A stretch of 58,777 nt of DNA from positions 1 to 58,777 of the forward strand of contig WQXG01000008.1 of the NCBI GenBank assembly GCA_009784975.1, in the 5' to 3' direction. The translations under genes and the position numbers were made by a program. Below the pieces are notes generated by a model, which was given only the letters and a program-made list of their open reading frames with translations, did no database searches and was not told where the DNA came from. Below, one piece after another: positions 26,326 through 35,755 of the stretch (its first letter is position 1; every line of letters begins with the position of its first letter). Source of the stretch: Treponema sp. (GTDB lineage Bacteria > Spirochaetota > Spirochaetia > Treponematales > Breznakiellaceae).

Positions 26326-27792
26326 GTGACCAGGCATGATTTCCCCAAAATCCACTTTTATGATCAGGATTTTGTAGATATTTATGATAAAACATGGGCT
26401 TGGATAGAAGACTGCTGGAATAGCGGAGGCGAAAAGAGCGGTATAGAAGGGAAATTCTTCTCTTATCCGGATGTTTCCAGCCAGGCAGTTACCCAGGTAG
26501 ATGCTATTTATTCCTCTTTTTTTCTGGTTTATTCCAACAGGATTTACCAGGCTCATCCTACATTGGATCTGTTTTATAACCGCCAGGAAGGGAATGGGGC
26601 AATCCGCTGCGCCTACGATATTAACAGCGGCGCTCCTGTGCTTGAAAGGGAAAATCCGGAAGGGTTGGGGATCCCCCTGTTTGCCTGGGCTGAACATAAT
26701 ATTTACCATAAATCGGGTAACAAGAAACGTGTTAAAGATGTAATGCCGATTCTTTGCAAATATTCAAGCTGGATAGATGCTGTTTTTAAAAAGCCGAATG
26801 GTCTTTACAAGGTGCCTCTTTGTACAACAGGAATGACCAATTCTCCGCGCGGCGATGCCTATTATGCCATGGATTTTAACACCATGATGGCGATTAATAT
26901 GCTGTATATGTCCGCTCTTGCGGATATCCTTAACGATAAGGAAACAAGTTTTAATTATAAACGCCAGTATTTTGCGCTTAAGACCAGAATCAATTCTCTT
27001 ATGTGGAATGCTGCGGACGGTTTCTATTACGACATTAACAAAAACGAAAAACAGGTGACGGTAAAAACCATCGCCGGTTTCTGGCCGCTTTTGGCGGAGA
27101 TTCCCAATGGAGAGAAAGCGGAGCGGATAATTGATAAACTGTCAGACCCAAATTATTTCGGCACCCCTCATCCTCTTCCTTCGCTGTCAGTATCAGAAAA
27201 AGATTTTGATGAAAACGGGCGCGGATTCCGCGGATCGGTTTATCCTCACCTGACATTTATGGTTATTAAAGGACTTGAACGGTATCATCGCTGGGATTTA
27301 GCCAGAGAGTGCGCAATAAGGCATGTTTATTTTATGCTTGATTCGATGGAACCTGTAAAGAATTCTGCCGCAGCGGCTGGCGGAACCGCTGCTGGTAATC
27401 ATCATAAGGGAAGTCTTTGGGAAGCATATATGCCCATAAAAGAAGGACCTGCAAAATGGACAGGCAAACCGGCTTTTCCGCGTTCGCAGTATTTAACTTA
27501 TGATGCGCTTTCCACCATCTGCCTGATAATCGAAAACATTGTAGGGCTTTCTATTTCTCTTCCGCGTAAAACCGTTGACTGGGTTATTCCGAATCTGGAA
27601 ATTATGGGCGTAGAAAATCTTTCCCTTAAAAATAATATGATTACGATTCTTTCCAACAAAAGCGGAAGAGGCTGGGAGATTCAAATGGAAAGCGAGAAAC
27701 TTTATTATTTTACAATTAATATTTTAAATGTAAAAGAAAAAACGCTGCCGATTCCCTCCGGGAAATGTTCCATACTGATAGACAAGTTGTAA
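26326..27792 (+). CDS. Trehalase-like (alpha/alpha)6 glycoside hydrolase (GH63/MGH1-like)
   Basis: A 488-residue protein starting at GTG 26326, preceded by AAGGAG (26315-26320); the open frame upstream to 26185 crosses the promoter region and is not used. Motifs of (alpha/alpha)6-barrel glycosidases in clans with trehalase, GH63 and mannosylglycerate hydrolase are present: FSYPDVSSQAVTQVDAIYSS, PLFAWAEHNIY, RGDAYYAMDFNTMMAINMLY, and GFRGSVYPHLTFMVIKGL, then LWEAYMPIKEGPA and YDALSTICLI. There is no signal peptide, so it acts in the cytoplasm, perhaps on trehalose, mannosylglycerate or another compatible solute. It leads an operon with ppx, ppk and mscS, which also points to osmotic stress. 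Exact family uncertain. Confidence 0.75.
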   Translation: MTRHDFPKIHFYDQDFVDIYDKTWAWIEDCWNSGGEKSGIEGKFFSYPDVSSQAVTQVDAIYSSFFLVYSNRIYQAHPTLDLFYNRQEGNGAIRCAYDINSGAPVLERENPEGLGIPLFAWAEHNIYHKSGNKKRVKDVMPILCKYSSWIDAVFKKPNGLYKVPLCTTGMTNSPRGDAYYAMDFNTMMAINMLYMSALADILNDKETSFNYKRQYFALKTRINSLMWNAADGFYYDINKNEKQVTVKTIAGFWPLLAEIPNGEKAERIIDKLSDPNYFGTPHPLPSLSVSEKDFDENGRGFRGSVYPHLTFMVIKGLERYHRWDLARECAIRHVYFMLDSMEPVKNSAAAAGGTAAGNHHKGSLWEAYMPIKEGPAKWTGKPAFPRSQYLTYDALSTICLIIENIVGLSISLPRKTVDWVIPNLEIMGVENLSLKNNMITILSNKSGRGWEIQMESEKLYYFTINILNVKEKTLPIPSGKCSILIDKL

Positions 27793-27796
27793 TGTT

Positions 27797-29329
27797 ATGA
27801 GCGCTACTCTTACCGCAATTCTTGAAATAGGCTCCACAGGAATAAGACTTCATGTCGCGGAAATTTACTATAACAACGAGTGGCAGGTGCTTGACCGCGC
27901 CGCGCGTCCTGTCTCACTTGGCCGTGATGTGTTTACTTCCGGCGTAGTTTCCAGGGAATCAATGCTGGAATGTCTTGTGGTTCTTCAAAATTACCGCGAG
28001 CTGCTTGCCGGATGGGGTATAAAAGACGATAATATTCATGTTATTGCAACCAGCGCGCTTAGAGTTGCGCGTAACAGAGATATTTTTATTGATCGTGTGC
28101 GGCAGGAAACAGGTTTTAAGCTTAACATTGTAGAAGGTATCGAAGAAAACAGGCTGATGTATCTTGCGGTGCGTTTTGCTTTAAAACAGAATGTTCCGCT
28201 GTTTTCACGGGCAAATTCAATGATTATCGATATTGGCGGCGGTTCAACGGAAATTATGCTGCTGCGCCGCGGGCAGATGGTTTCAGCCCACAGTTTAAAA
28301 ATGGGAACGATAATAATTGATAAACATTCGCGTCACGGATTCGGCGCCGGTATTTTTTACGAACGTTATTTAAACGAAAATATAAGAAATACCCTTGGAA
28401 TGTTAAACATGGAAATGGATCTTGCCCATGTAAGGACAATGGTTGCTGCAGGAGCAGATGCGCGTCATGCCGCAGACAGGATAGGAAAAGAATTAAACGA
28501 AAATTGCCGTGTTATTGAACGCGAGGAATTTATCAAGTTTGTGGAAAAAATACGCAGTTACAGCATAGAAGACTGCGTTCGTCATTTTGGCATTACTTAC
28601 GCTGACGCAGAAGGGCTTGTTCCGGGGCTTTTGGTTTTAAAACTTTTTCTGGAAAGAACAGGAGCAGCCAATGTTGCGGTTCCGCTTGTAACAATCCGCG
28701 ACGGATTTTTAATTGATTTGGCTTCAGGCGTAGATTCATCCATACAGGAAGAATTCTTTACGCAGATTATCGCTTCTGCCGTAAATCTTGGACGCAAGTT
28801 TCATTTTGATGAAGCGCACGGCCGTCATGTCGCGCATCACTGCATGACAATTTTTGATTCTCTTGTAAAAGAACACGGAATGAGCCGGCGGAACCGCATT
28901 ATGCTGGAAATTGCCGCTATACTGCATGATATAGGCACTTATGTAAGGCCTTCTGCACATCAAAAACACGGACAGTATATTGTTTCTAACTCTGAAATTT
29001 TCGGCATTCATAATGATGAGCTCAATATTATTGCAAACGTAATTAATTATCATAGAGGCGATCCTCCTTCGCAGTCGGATATTGAATATATGACGCTTCA
29101 GCGTGAAGATAGAATTCTGGTTTTAAAAATGGCATCTATCTTAAGGGTTGCAGACGCATTGGATCGCGGACATACTCAGCAAATAAAAAATATTACTGTT
29201 GAGCACAAGCTTGAAACTGTGGTTTTTCATGTAGATAAGGCTTATGATCTTTCGCTTGAATTAATGGGACTGGAAGAAAAAGGCGGAATGTTTCAGGATG
29301 TTTTTGGATATAAGGTTGTATTAAATTGA
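27797..29329 (+). CDS. ppx: Exopolyphosphatase / ppGpp-phosphohydrolase family protein
   Basis: A 510-residue Ppx/GppA protein. The actin-like ATPase-fold N-terminal half has LEIGSTGIRLHVAE, VIATSALRVARN, VEGIEENRLMYLAV and SMIIDIGGGSTEIMLL. The C-terminal third is an HD domain: HHCMTIFDS, ILHDIGTYV and INYHRGDPP, as in long Ppx enzymes. It removes terminal phosphate from polyphosphate or (GppA) from pppGpp; the adjacent polyphosphate kinase favours Ppx. It begins four bases after the glycosidase stop, with the ribosome site inside that gene. Confidence 0.92.
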   Translation: MSATLTAILEIGSTGIRLHVAEIYYNNEWQVLDRAARPVSLGRDVFTSGVVSRESMLECLVVLQNYRELLAGWGIKDDNIHVIATSALRVARNRDIFIDRVRQETGFKLNIVEGIEENRLMYLAVRFALKQNVPLFSRANSMIIDIGGGSTEIMLLRRGQMVSAHSLKMGTIIIDKHSRHGFGAGIFYERYLNENIRNTLGMLNMEMDLAHVRTMVAAGADARHAADRIGKELNENCRVIEREEFIKFVEKIRSYSIEDCVRHFGITYADAEGLVPGLLVLKLFLERTGAANVAVPLVTIRDGFLIDLASGVDSSIQEEFFTQIIASAVNLGRKFHFDEAHGRHVAHHCMTIFDSLVKEHGMSRRNRIMLEIAAILHDIGTYVRPSAHQKHGQYIVSNSEIFGIHNDELNIIANVINYHRGDPPSQSDIEYMTLQREDRILVLKMASILRVADALDRGHTQQIKNITVEHKLETVVFHVDKAYDLSLELMGLEEKGGMFQDVFGYKVVLN

Positions 29330-29344
29330 AATTAGGGATTATAA

Positions 29345-31537
29345 ATGAGTGATAATAAAGATATTAAATATTTAAGCCGCGATCTTTCCTGGGTGGATTT
29401 TAATGAACGGGTTTTAAATGAAGGATTATGCAAAGATTTACCGCTGCTTGAACGCTTTAGATTTTTGTCTATTGTATCAACCAACTTTGATGAGTTTTTT
29501 ATGGTTAGGGTTGCAGCGTTAAAACGTCTTTTGAATGCGGAGGCTGTTACAACGGTAGATGTCTGCGGTTTAACGGCGGCAGAACAGTTAAAGGCAATTG
29601 CGGAAAAAGTTCACTCCATTATGGACAGGCAATATGAATGTATGCGAAAAGAAATATTTCCGGCTCTTGCAGTAAACGGATTGACTTTGCTGCATCCCGA
29701 TTCATGGTCTGTTCCGCAGCTTGACTTTCTGGATTCATTTTTTTTGGGTCAGATTTATCCTGTTCTGACACCTTTGCGGCTGGAAGACGACAAACCAATG
29801 CCTTTTATAAAAAGCTGCACTCTGAATGTTGCATTTCTTCTTGAACAGGAAGCCCCCGCTTCAGGCGAAAACGTGTTTTTAAAAATTATTGTTCCTTTGC
29901 CGTCGGTTCTTGACAGGCTTATCCGGCTTCCTGATTATGAAGAAATACATATAGAAGAAGGAAAGGAAAAACTTCAGCTTGCTTTGCTGGAAGAAGTTAT
30001 TGTTACATGGGGAGCATATCTTTTTCCGGGATATCGTATCAAAGAAAGCATGATGTTCAAGATTAACCGCGATGCTGATTTTTCTGTTGATGAACAGCGC
30101 GATGAAGATTTTTTGGAAGCAATGGCTGAAGTTCTGGAAGGCAGGGGAAGATCAGAAGTAATTAGAATGGTTTATTCTTCCGGCAGCAATAAATTAAAAG
30201 AAGAGCTTGCGCGCCGTTTTTCTCTGGATAGCTATAGTCTTTATGAAGTTGACGGACCTATAAATCCCGTTGATTTTTTGGAGCTTTTAAATACTGCCGG
30301 TTTAAAAGACGTGATGGAAAAGCCGTGGAAAATTTATCAATCGCCGGATTTCAGCGATGGGGGGCTTCCTCAGGCAAGCCCTGTTTGGGATCGTATCAGT
30401 CAAGGAGATGTAATGCTGCATCTGCCGTATCAGTCTTTTGACCCTGTTGTCCGCTTTTTTCAGGAAGCGGCTGCTGACAGCCAGGTAATTTCCATAAGAA
30501 CGGCTCTGTACAGGACAGGCGGAGCAATTCCCACATCAGGCAGTTCTTCGGCTTTTTCTCCGGTTGTAAGAGCGCTGGAACAGGCGGCATTGAACGGTAA
30601 GCATGTAACGGCTGTTGTTGAATTAAAAGCGCGGTTTGATGAAGAGCGCAATATTTCATGGGCAAACAGGCTGGAAAAAGCGGGCGTTATCGTTGTATAC
30701 GGACTTTCCAATCTTAAGGTACATTCAAAAATTTCTTTGGTTATGCGCAGGGAAAACGATCGTATAAAACGTTATGTGCATCTTTCTACCGGCAACTACA
30801 ATGACAGGACAGCGAGGTATTACGAAGACATCTGTCTTTTTACCTGCCGTGAAGATATTGCCTATGACGCGGGATTGATTTTTAATATGCTTACAGGTTA
30901 TTCCACAGTTCAGTCAATGATGAGGCTGACAATTGCTCCCTCCGGTCTTAAGCGCAAGTTTCTTGAACTTATCGAAAGAGAAGCGAACAGGGCAAGGCAT
31001 AATTATCCGGCAAAAATAATGGCAAAGATGAATTCTCTTACAGATATTGAAATTATAAATGCGCTGTATGAGGCATCGCAGGCAGGAGTAAAAATATCTC
31101 TTTGTGTTCGCGGTATTTGTACGCTGATTCCGGGTGTAAGCGGAGTCTCTGAAAACATCAGGGTAATCAGCATTATAGATCATTATCTTGAACATTCAAG
31201 GATTTATTGTTTTTCCAACGGCGGCGCGGATGAAATGTATCTTGCCAGCGCAGACTGGATGCCGCGCAACCTGAATAAACGCGTGGAGATTTTATTTCCT
31301 GTTTTGGATGAAAAACTCCGCGCGGAATTGTATGAAATTCTCGGCGATTATTTTCTGGATAATTGCAAAGCGTCAAGCCTTGGTAATGACGGGAAGTGGA
31401 CGAAATTGGTTCCCGCAAGCGGCGAAAAGCCGTTCCGTGTTCAGAAGAAAATGCTCTCCCGCGCGGCAAGAGCAAGTGAAAATCCTGGACCTGTTAAAAT
31501 GGATTATACTGTACGCAGGAGCTTAAGCACTAAATAG
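29345..31537 (+). CDS. ppk: Polyphosphate kinase 1
   Basis: A 730-residue PPK1 that makes polyphosphate from ATP. The N-terminus YLSRDLSWVDFNERVL and STNFDEFFMVRVAALK is diagnostic. The phosphorylated His460 (LKVHSKISLVM) and second active-site His617 (LEHSRIYCF) are 157 residues apart, the same separation as His435 and His592 of the E. coli enzyme; the HLSTGNYNDRTARYYED segment is also present. It follows ppx by 15 bases, so synthesis and breakdown of polyphosphate are co-transcribed. Confidence 0.97.
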   Translation: MSDNKDIKYLSRDLSWVDFNERVLNEGLCKDLPLLERFRFLSIVSTNFDEFFMVRVAALKRLLNAEAVTTVDVCGLTAAEQLKAIAEKVHSIMDRQYECMRKEIFPALAVNGLTLLHPDSWSVPQLDFLDSFFLGQIYPVLTPLRLEDDKPMPFIKSCTLNVAFLLEQEAPASGENVFLKIIVPLPSVLDRLIRLPDYEEIHIEEGKEKLQLALLEEVIVTWGAYLFPGYRIKESMMFKINRDADFSVDEQRDEDFLEAMAEVLEGRGRSEVIRMVYSSGSNKLKEELARRFSLDSYSLYEVDGPINPVDFLELLNTAGLKDVMEKPWKIYQSPDFSDGGLPQASPVWDRISQGDVMLHLPYQSFDPVVRFFQEAAADSQVISIRTALYRTGGAIPTSGSSSAFSPVVRALEQAALNGKHVTAVVELKARFDEERNISWANRLEKAGVIVVYGLSNLKVHSKISLVMRRENDRIKRYVHLSTGNYNDRTARYYEDICLFTCREDIAYDAGLIFNMLTGYSTVQSMMRLTIAPSGLKRKFLELIEREANRARHNYPAKIMAKMNSLTDIEIINALYEASQAGVKISLCVRGICTLIPGVSGVSENIRVISIIDHYLEHSRIYCFSNGGADEMYLASADWMPRNLNKRVEILFPVLDEKLRAELYEILGDYFLDNCKASSLGNDGKWTKLVPASGEKPFRVQKKMLSRAARASENPGPVKMDYTVRRSLSTK

Positions 31538-31553
31538 GAGCAAATGTTGTATT

Positions 31554-32915
31554 ATGAAAAAGTTTTTTATTTTATTAACGGTTGTTTTGTTATTATTCCC
31601 GTCTTCTTTTTTGGCTGCGCAGGAAGCGGATGTTCCTCAAGCCGGCAATGAAGAGGCGGCATCAGAAATCGCTGTTGTAGAAGAAAAAATTGAGGAAGCG
31701 GCTGCCGATATTATTACATCCGCTACCATTGTTGACAGAGAACCGGAAGAAAGCCTTAATTTTTTCCAGCGGCTTGCTATTGCCATTGCCATTGTAGCAG
31801 GTCAGGTGCTGCTGATTTGGTTTATATGGTATCTGTTTAAACGGCTGGATATAAAACTTGAACATTCTACCAAGCATAAAATAAAACCATTTGTAATTAA
31901 AAAATTCACCGTACTTGGCGCAAAACAGGTTGTAAAAATAATTGAGTTTTTTCTTAGGCTGTTAAAATATTTTATAACCGCTGTTCTGTTATTCCTTACA
32001 TTGCCTGTTGTATTCAGTCTTTTTCCCGCGACAAGATCCCTTGCTTCGGCATTGTTTCAGCATGTATTTAATCCGGTAAAGGATATAGCGGTTAACGCCG
32101 TAATGTATATTCCCAATCTGTTTAAAATAGCGGTTATTGTTATTATTACCCGTTATGTGCTAAAGGCGCTTAAATATTTTGCAGACAAGATAGAAAAAGG
32201 AAAACTTGTAATACCGCGATTTTATACAGATTGGGCTGCGCCTACCTATAAAATATTACAGGTGCTTTTATGGGCTTTTACGGTCGCGCTTGTATATCCC
32301 TATCTGCCGGGTTCGGATTCAAGGGCTTTTCAGGGCGTTTCTGTATTTATCGGTATTATTTTTTCTATCGGATCAACTTCAGCAATCGGAAACCTTGTCG
32401 CAGGACTTGTTATAACCTATATGCGGCCTTTTAAAATAGGAGATCGTGTTAAAATAAACGATACCGTTGGTTTTGTTGTAGAAAAAAACCTGATGGTGAT
32501 ACGGATTAAAACACATAAAAATGAATATGTAACGTTTCCCAATCTGATGATTCTAAACTCAAATATTGTAAATTATAATACTTCAAGCGATGAAGACGAA
32601 GAAGGTTTAATTATTTATGCAGAGGTTACCTTTGGTTATTCTACACCCTGGCAGACAGTACATGATATTCTGATTAATGCGGCGCTTGCGACAGAGCATG
32701 TTCAAAAAAAGCCAAAGCCTTTTGTGCTTCAGACAAAAATGGATGATTTTTACGCATGTTATCAAATAAATTGTTATACAAAGGATGTCAGCAGGGTTCC
32801 CGCAATTTATACATTATTGTACGAGAATATTCAAAACGGTTTCCGCGAAGCCGGACTTGACATGACGTCCGCGCATTACAGGGTAATTACTTCGGGTAAT
32901 AAGCAGTTGTTATAA
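31554..32915 (+). CDS. MscS-family mechanosensitive channel
   Basis: A 453-residue protein with a cleavable signal peptide (ending FLAAQ), a short acidic region, four to five membrane segments between about 75 and 290, and the MscS pore/beta domain (IGSTSAIGNLVAGLVITYMRPFKIGDRV at about 275-302, too long to be anything else). The following GFVVEKNLMVIRIKTHKNE and FPNLMILNSNIVNY complete the beta domain. AGGAG precedes the ATG at 31554. Last gene of the glycosidase-ppx-ppk operon, it would release solutes on osmotic down-shock, which fits the operon's apparent osmolyte theme. Confidence 0.9.
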   Translation: MKKFFILLTVVLLLFPSSFLAAQEADVPQAGNEEAASEIAVVEEKIEEAAADIITSATIVDREPEESLNFFQRLAIAIAIVAGQVLLIWFIWYLFKRLDIKLEHSTKHKIKPFVIKKFTVLGAKQVVKIIEFFLRLLKYFITAVLLFLTLPVVFSLFPATRSLASALFQHVFNPVKDIAVNAVMYIPNLFKIAVIVIITRYVLKALKYFADKIEKGKLVIPRFYTDWAAPTYKILQVLLWAFTVALVYPYLPGSDSRAFQGVSVFIGIIFSIGSTSAIGNLVAGLVITYMRPFKIGDRVKINDTVGFVVEKNLMVIRIKTHKNEYVTFPNLMILNSNIVNYNTSSDEDEEGLIIYAEVTFGYSTPWQTVHDILINAALATEHVQKKPKPFVLQTKMDDFYACYQINCYTKDVSRVPAIYTLLYENIQNGFREAGLDMTSAHYRVITSGNKQLL

Positions 32916-32935
32916 CCTGATATTTATATTATAAT
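32907..32935 (+). promoter_or_regulatory. Promoter of the peptide-binding lipoprotein gene, leaderless type
   Basis: TTGTTA (32907-32912), exactly 17 bases, consensus TATAAT (32930-32935), six bases, then ATG at 32942. There is no Shine-Dalgarno sequence. This is the clearest example of the leaderless layout in the window. The -35 overlaps the stop region of mscS. Confidence 0.7.
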
Positions 32936-32941
32936 GTGAAT

Positions 32942-34591
32942 ATGTCTTATTTTAAGAAACTTTTTTTCGGTGTATTGTGTGTACTGTTAATTTCGACATG
33001 TAAAAGCGCGCCCGTGCGGGAGCCGGAAAATGAAACCAGGGAATATGCCGTAATGCGGCCGGGTGCCCGCAGTCTTACAGAACTTACTGTAGCATTTTCC
33101 AGGCATGACATGGAACTGGATTTTCGTAAATCCTATTATGCCAGCGAAGCGCAGCTTTTTACCGCGATTTATGAAGGTCTTTTTTCCTATCATCCGCTGA
33201 CTTTGGAACCTGTTCCCGCCATGGCAGAAAGATGGGTTCTTTCAGAAGATAAAATGGAATGGACTTTTACTATCAGGAGAAACGCGCGTTTTTCTAACGG
33301 TGATCCCGTAAGGTCGGATGATTTTCGCGCGGCATGGATTTCCATTCTTGAACCGGAGCGGGAAGCGCCGTATTCAAGTTTTTTTGATGTCATAGAAGGA
33401 GCACGTGAATTCCGCAACGGAACGGAAGACGATCCGGAAAAAGTGGGCATATATGCTCCAGATCCAAGAACGCTGGTTGTAAAATTAAATACACCCGCGT
33501 CATTTTTTCCCGCTATGCTGTGCCATCATTCATTCGGAGTAATTCATCCTTCAATGATAGAAAAAAACAAGTGGGCACCTGTTGAAAACGAAGAATGGTC
33601 GCCTCCTGTTTCCAATGGTCCCTTTCACATGGTATCCATGGACGAAGAAAGCATTGTTTTGCAAAAAAACGAATATTATTGGGATCGCAGCAGGGTTGCG
33701 CTGAATAAAATAATTATTAAATTTACAGAAGATGCAAATGAAGCCGCGCATCTTTGGAATTCCGGCGAAGCCCGGTGGATTGCAGGTGATGTTAATATTG
33801 AATCTCTTACAGATCGTTCCGGAATTCAGATAAACGTAATGTTTTCTACTCATTATTATTTTATTAATTCTGCAGGCGAGCCGTGGGATGACGCAAGGGT
33901 GCGCAGAGCAATGTCTCTTGCCCTGCCGTGGGAAGAAATACGCAGTTATTATTATCTGCCCGCAAAAACATTGATATTTCCTGTTACAGGTTACCCTGAA
34001 GTAGAAGGAATTTCAGAATCAAATCATGGTGAGGCTCTTCAACTGATGTTTGATGCCGGATACGCGGACGGCGAAGGATTGCCGGAGCTGGTAATTCGCA
34101 TTACCGCCTCGCGTGATGCAGCGCGTGTTGCGGCGCTGATGGCTAACGCGTGGAAAGATGTTTTAAATTTTAATGTTCGTGTAGAGGTTATTCCTTTTAA
34201 CAGATATTTTCAATCTTTAAAAGAAGGCGGTTTTACTGTCGCTTCAACAACATGGATAGGCGATTTTGCCGATCCATACGCATTTTTACAGATGTGGAGA
34301 GCCGATTCCAATTTAAACGACGCGCGCTTTAATGACCCCGATTATGAAGCGCTTATTGACAGATCCATGATAGAAGAAGGTGAAATCCGCCTTGCCACCC
34401 TTGCCGAAGCAGAAAAGATTTTGCTGGACAGAGGAGCTGTATTGCCCATATGTTACAATCCCGCGCTTAACATTGTAGACACAGGAGAGCTGGACGGATG
34501 GTTTCCAAACGCGCTGGACATTCATCCGTTTAAATACATTTCTTTTAAAGCCTACCGTCCGTTACCTGGTGTAGCAATGAACAGGAGATAG
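32942..34591 (+). CDS. Oligopeptide-binding lipoprotein (SBP family 5, OppA/DppA type)
   Basis: A 549-residue extracytoplasmic solute-binding protein, lipid-anchored through Cys20 (LLISTCKSA). It shows the family-5 layout: YYASEAQLFTAIYEGLFSYHP, AMAERWVLSEDKMEWTFTIR, NARFSNGDPVRSDDFRAAW, VSNGPFHMVSMDEESIVLQKN and AWxDVLNF-type text near the end. Such proteins deliver peptides to an ABC importer, but no permease or ATPase gene is adjacent, so it is an orphan binding protein here. The alternative GTG at 32936 would add two residues. ispF starts three bases after its stop. Confidence 0.9.
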   Translation: MSYFKKLFFGVLCVLLISTCKSAPVREPENETREYAVMRPGARSLTELTVAFSRHDMELDFRKSYYASEAQLFTAIYEGLFSYHPLTLEPVPAMAERWVLSEDKMEWTFTIRRNARFSNGDPVRSDDFRAAWISILEPEREAPYSSFFDVIEGAREFRNGTEDDPEKVGIYAPDPRTLVVKLNTPASFFPAMLCHHSFGVIHPSMIEKNKWAPVENEEWSPPVSNGPFHMVSMDEESIVLQKNEYYWDRSRVALNKIIIKFTEDANEAAHLWNSGEARWIAGDVNIESLTDRSGIQINVMFSTHYYFINSAGEPWDDARVRRAMSLALPWEEIRSYYYLPAKTLIFPVTGYPEVEGISESNHGEALQLMFDAGYADGEGLPELVIRITASRDAARVAALMANAWKDVLNFNVRVEVIPFNRYFQSLKEGGFTVASTTWIGDFADPYAFLQMWRADSNLNDARFNDPDYEALIDRSMIEEGEIRLATLAEAEKILLDRGAVLPICYNPALNIVDTGELDGWFPNALDIHPFKYISFKAYRPLPGVAMNRR

Positions 34592-34593
34592 AT

Positions 34594-35055
34594 GTGCGCA
34601 CCGGAATTGGATATGATATACATCGTTTAAAGAGGGGACGGCGGTTTTTGCTTGCCGGGGCGGAGATTCCGTATTTTAAGGGAGAGGACGGTCATTCAGA
34701 CGGAGATGTGCTTGCTCATGCCGTGTGTGACGCAATTTTGGGCGCTTCGGCGATGGGTGACATCGGAGGATTGTTTCCTTCCAATAACCCTGCATACAAA
34801 GACGCAGATTCAATGGATCTTTTACGCAAAGCTTTTTCGTGCGTAAAAAAGGAAGGCTGGAAGGTTGCCAGCCTTGACTGCGTAATTATCTGCGATAACC
34901 CCAAAGTGCTGCCGTTCCGTGACGTTATACGCAATTCGCTTGCCGCTGCTTTGGAAATGCCGTTTGATTGTGTTTTTGTTAAAGGCAAAACTACGGAAGG
35001 TTTTAGAAAAAATGCCGTAGAAGCGTATGCTGTTTGTTTATTGGAAAAACAATGA
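34594..35055 (+). CDS. ispF: 2-C-methyl-D-erythritol 2,4-cyclodiphosphate synthase
   Basis: A 153-residue IspF enzyme of the MEP isoprenoid pathway. It begins (GTG) MRTGIGYDIHRL with metal ligands Asp8 and His10, then GEDGHSDGDVLAHAVCDAIL with the third metal His, GDIGGLFPSNNP and a C-terminal KGKTTEGF. The GTG start at 34594 has a strong AGGAG eight bases upstream inside the previous gene's end. It is not fused to ispD. Confidence 0.97.
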   Translation: MRTGIGYDIHRLKRGRRFLLAGAEIPYFKGEDGHSDGDVLAHAVCDAILGASAMGDIGGLFPSNNPAYKDADSMDLLRKAFSCVKKEGWKVASLDCVIICDNPKVLPFRDVIRNSLAAALEMPFDCVFVKGKTTEGFRKNAVEAYAVCLLEKQ

Positions 35056-35714
35056 GCGCTGATTGGGATGATTTTTTTAGATCTCTGGAAAACTGGCGAA
35101 AAAATCTATGCGCAGAAGATCCTTCTGTGACAACAGTCGCGGAAAATTACAGACGGGACCCCTGGGCGGTGCTTGTTTCCACGATTCTAAGCCTGCGTAC
35201 CAAAGACGAAGTTACTCTTTTGGCATCAGAGCGGCTTCTTAAAAAAGCTCCCTCTCCTTTAGAGCTGCATACCAAAAAAGAAGAAACTATCGCTAAATTA
35301 ATTTATCCTGTTGGTTTTTACCATAACAAGGCCGCTTCTTTAAAAAAGATCGCCTTCATACTCCTTAAGCAGTACAACGGCAAAGTTCCCGCATCAATGG
35401 ATGCCCTGCTTGCGCTGCCCGGAGTTGGCAGAAAAACGGCAAATCTCGTGCTTTCAGAAGCCTTCGCTCTTGATGGTTTATGCGTAGATATACATGTTCA
35501 CAGGATCACAAACCGGCTTGGTTTCCTTAACAGCAAAAATCCCTATGAAACAGAAATGATTCTTAGGGAAATTTTGCCGATTAAATACTGGAAACGTATC
35601 AATTACCTGCTTGTCCTTTACGGCCAGAAACTTTGCCGCCCTATAAGCCCATTTTGTTCACGATGCGTGATTTCCAAGCATTGTGCACGCAATGGGGTAG
35701 AGCGATCAAGGTAA
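35052..35714 (+). CDS. nth: Endonuclease III (DNA glycosylase/AP lyase)
   Basis: A 220-residue base-excision repair enzyme for oxidised pyrimidines. The helix-hairpin-helix LPGVGRKTANLVL holds catalytic Lys128, and VDIHVHRITNRLG holds Asp146, the same spacing as in E. coli Nth. Four cysteines (195, 202, 205, 211; C-X6-C-X2-C-X5-C) bind a 4Fe-4S cluster. The ATG at 35052 overlaps the ispF stop as ATGA, so an in-frame ATG 18 bases upstream inside ispF is not the start. Confidence 0.96.
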   Translation: MSADWDDFFRSLENWRKNLCAEDPSVTTVAENYRRDPWAVLVSTILSLRTKDEVTLLASERLLKKAPSPLELHTKKEETIAKLIYPVGFYHNKAASLKKIAFILLKQYNGKVPASMDALLALPGVGRKTANLVLSEAFALDGLCVDIHVHRITNRLGFLNSKNPYETEMILREILPIKYWKRINYLLVLYGQKLCRPISPFCSRCVISKHCARNGVERSR

Positions 35715-35727
35715 CTGTACGAAGCCT

Positions 35728-35755
35728 GCTTCTTTGAAGCAAGCTTCAAAGAAGC
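35728..35755. terminator. Perfect 28 bp hairpin between convergent nth and higA
   Basis: GCTTCTTTGAAGC (35728-35740), loop AA, GCTTCAAAGAAGC (35743-35755). It is a perfect 13 bp stem ending at the base before the higA stop codon and 14 bases after nth. It probably ends transcription from both sides, though T-runs are short. Confidence 0.65.
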
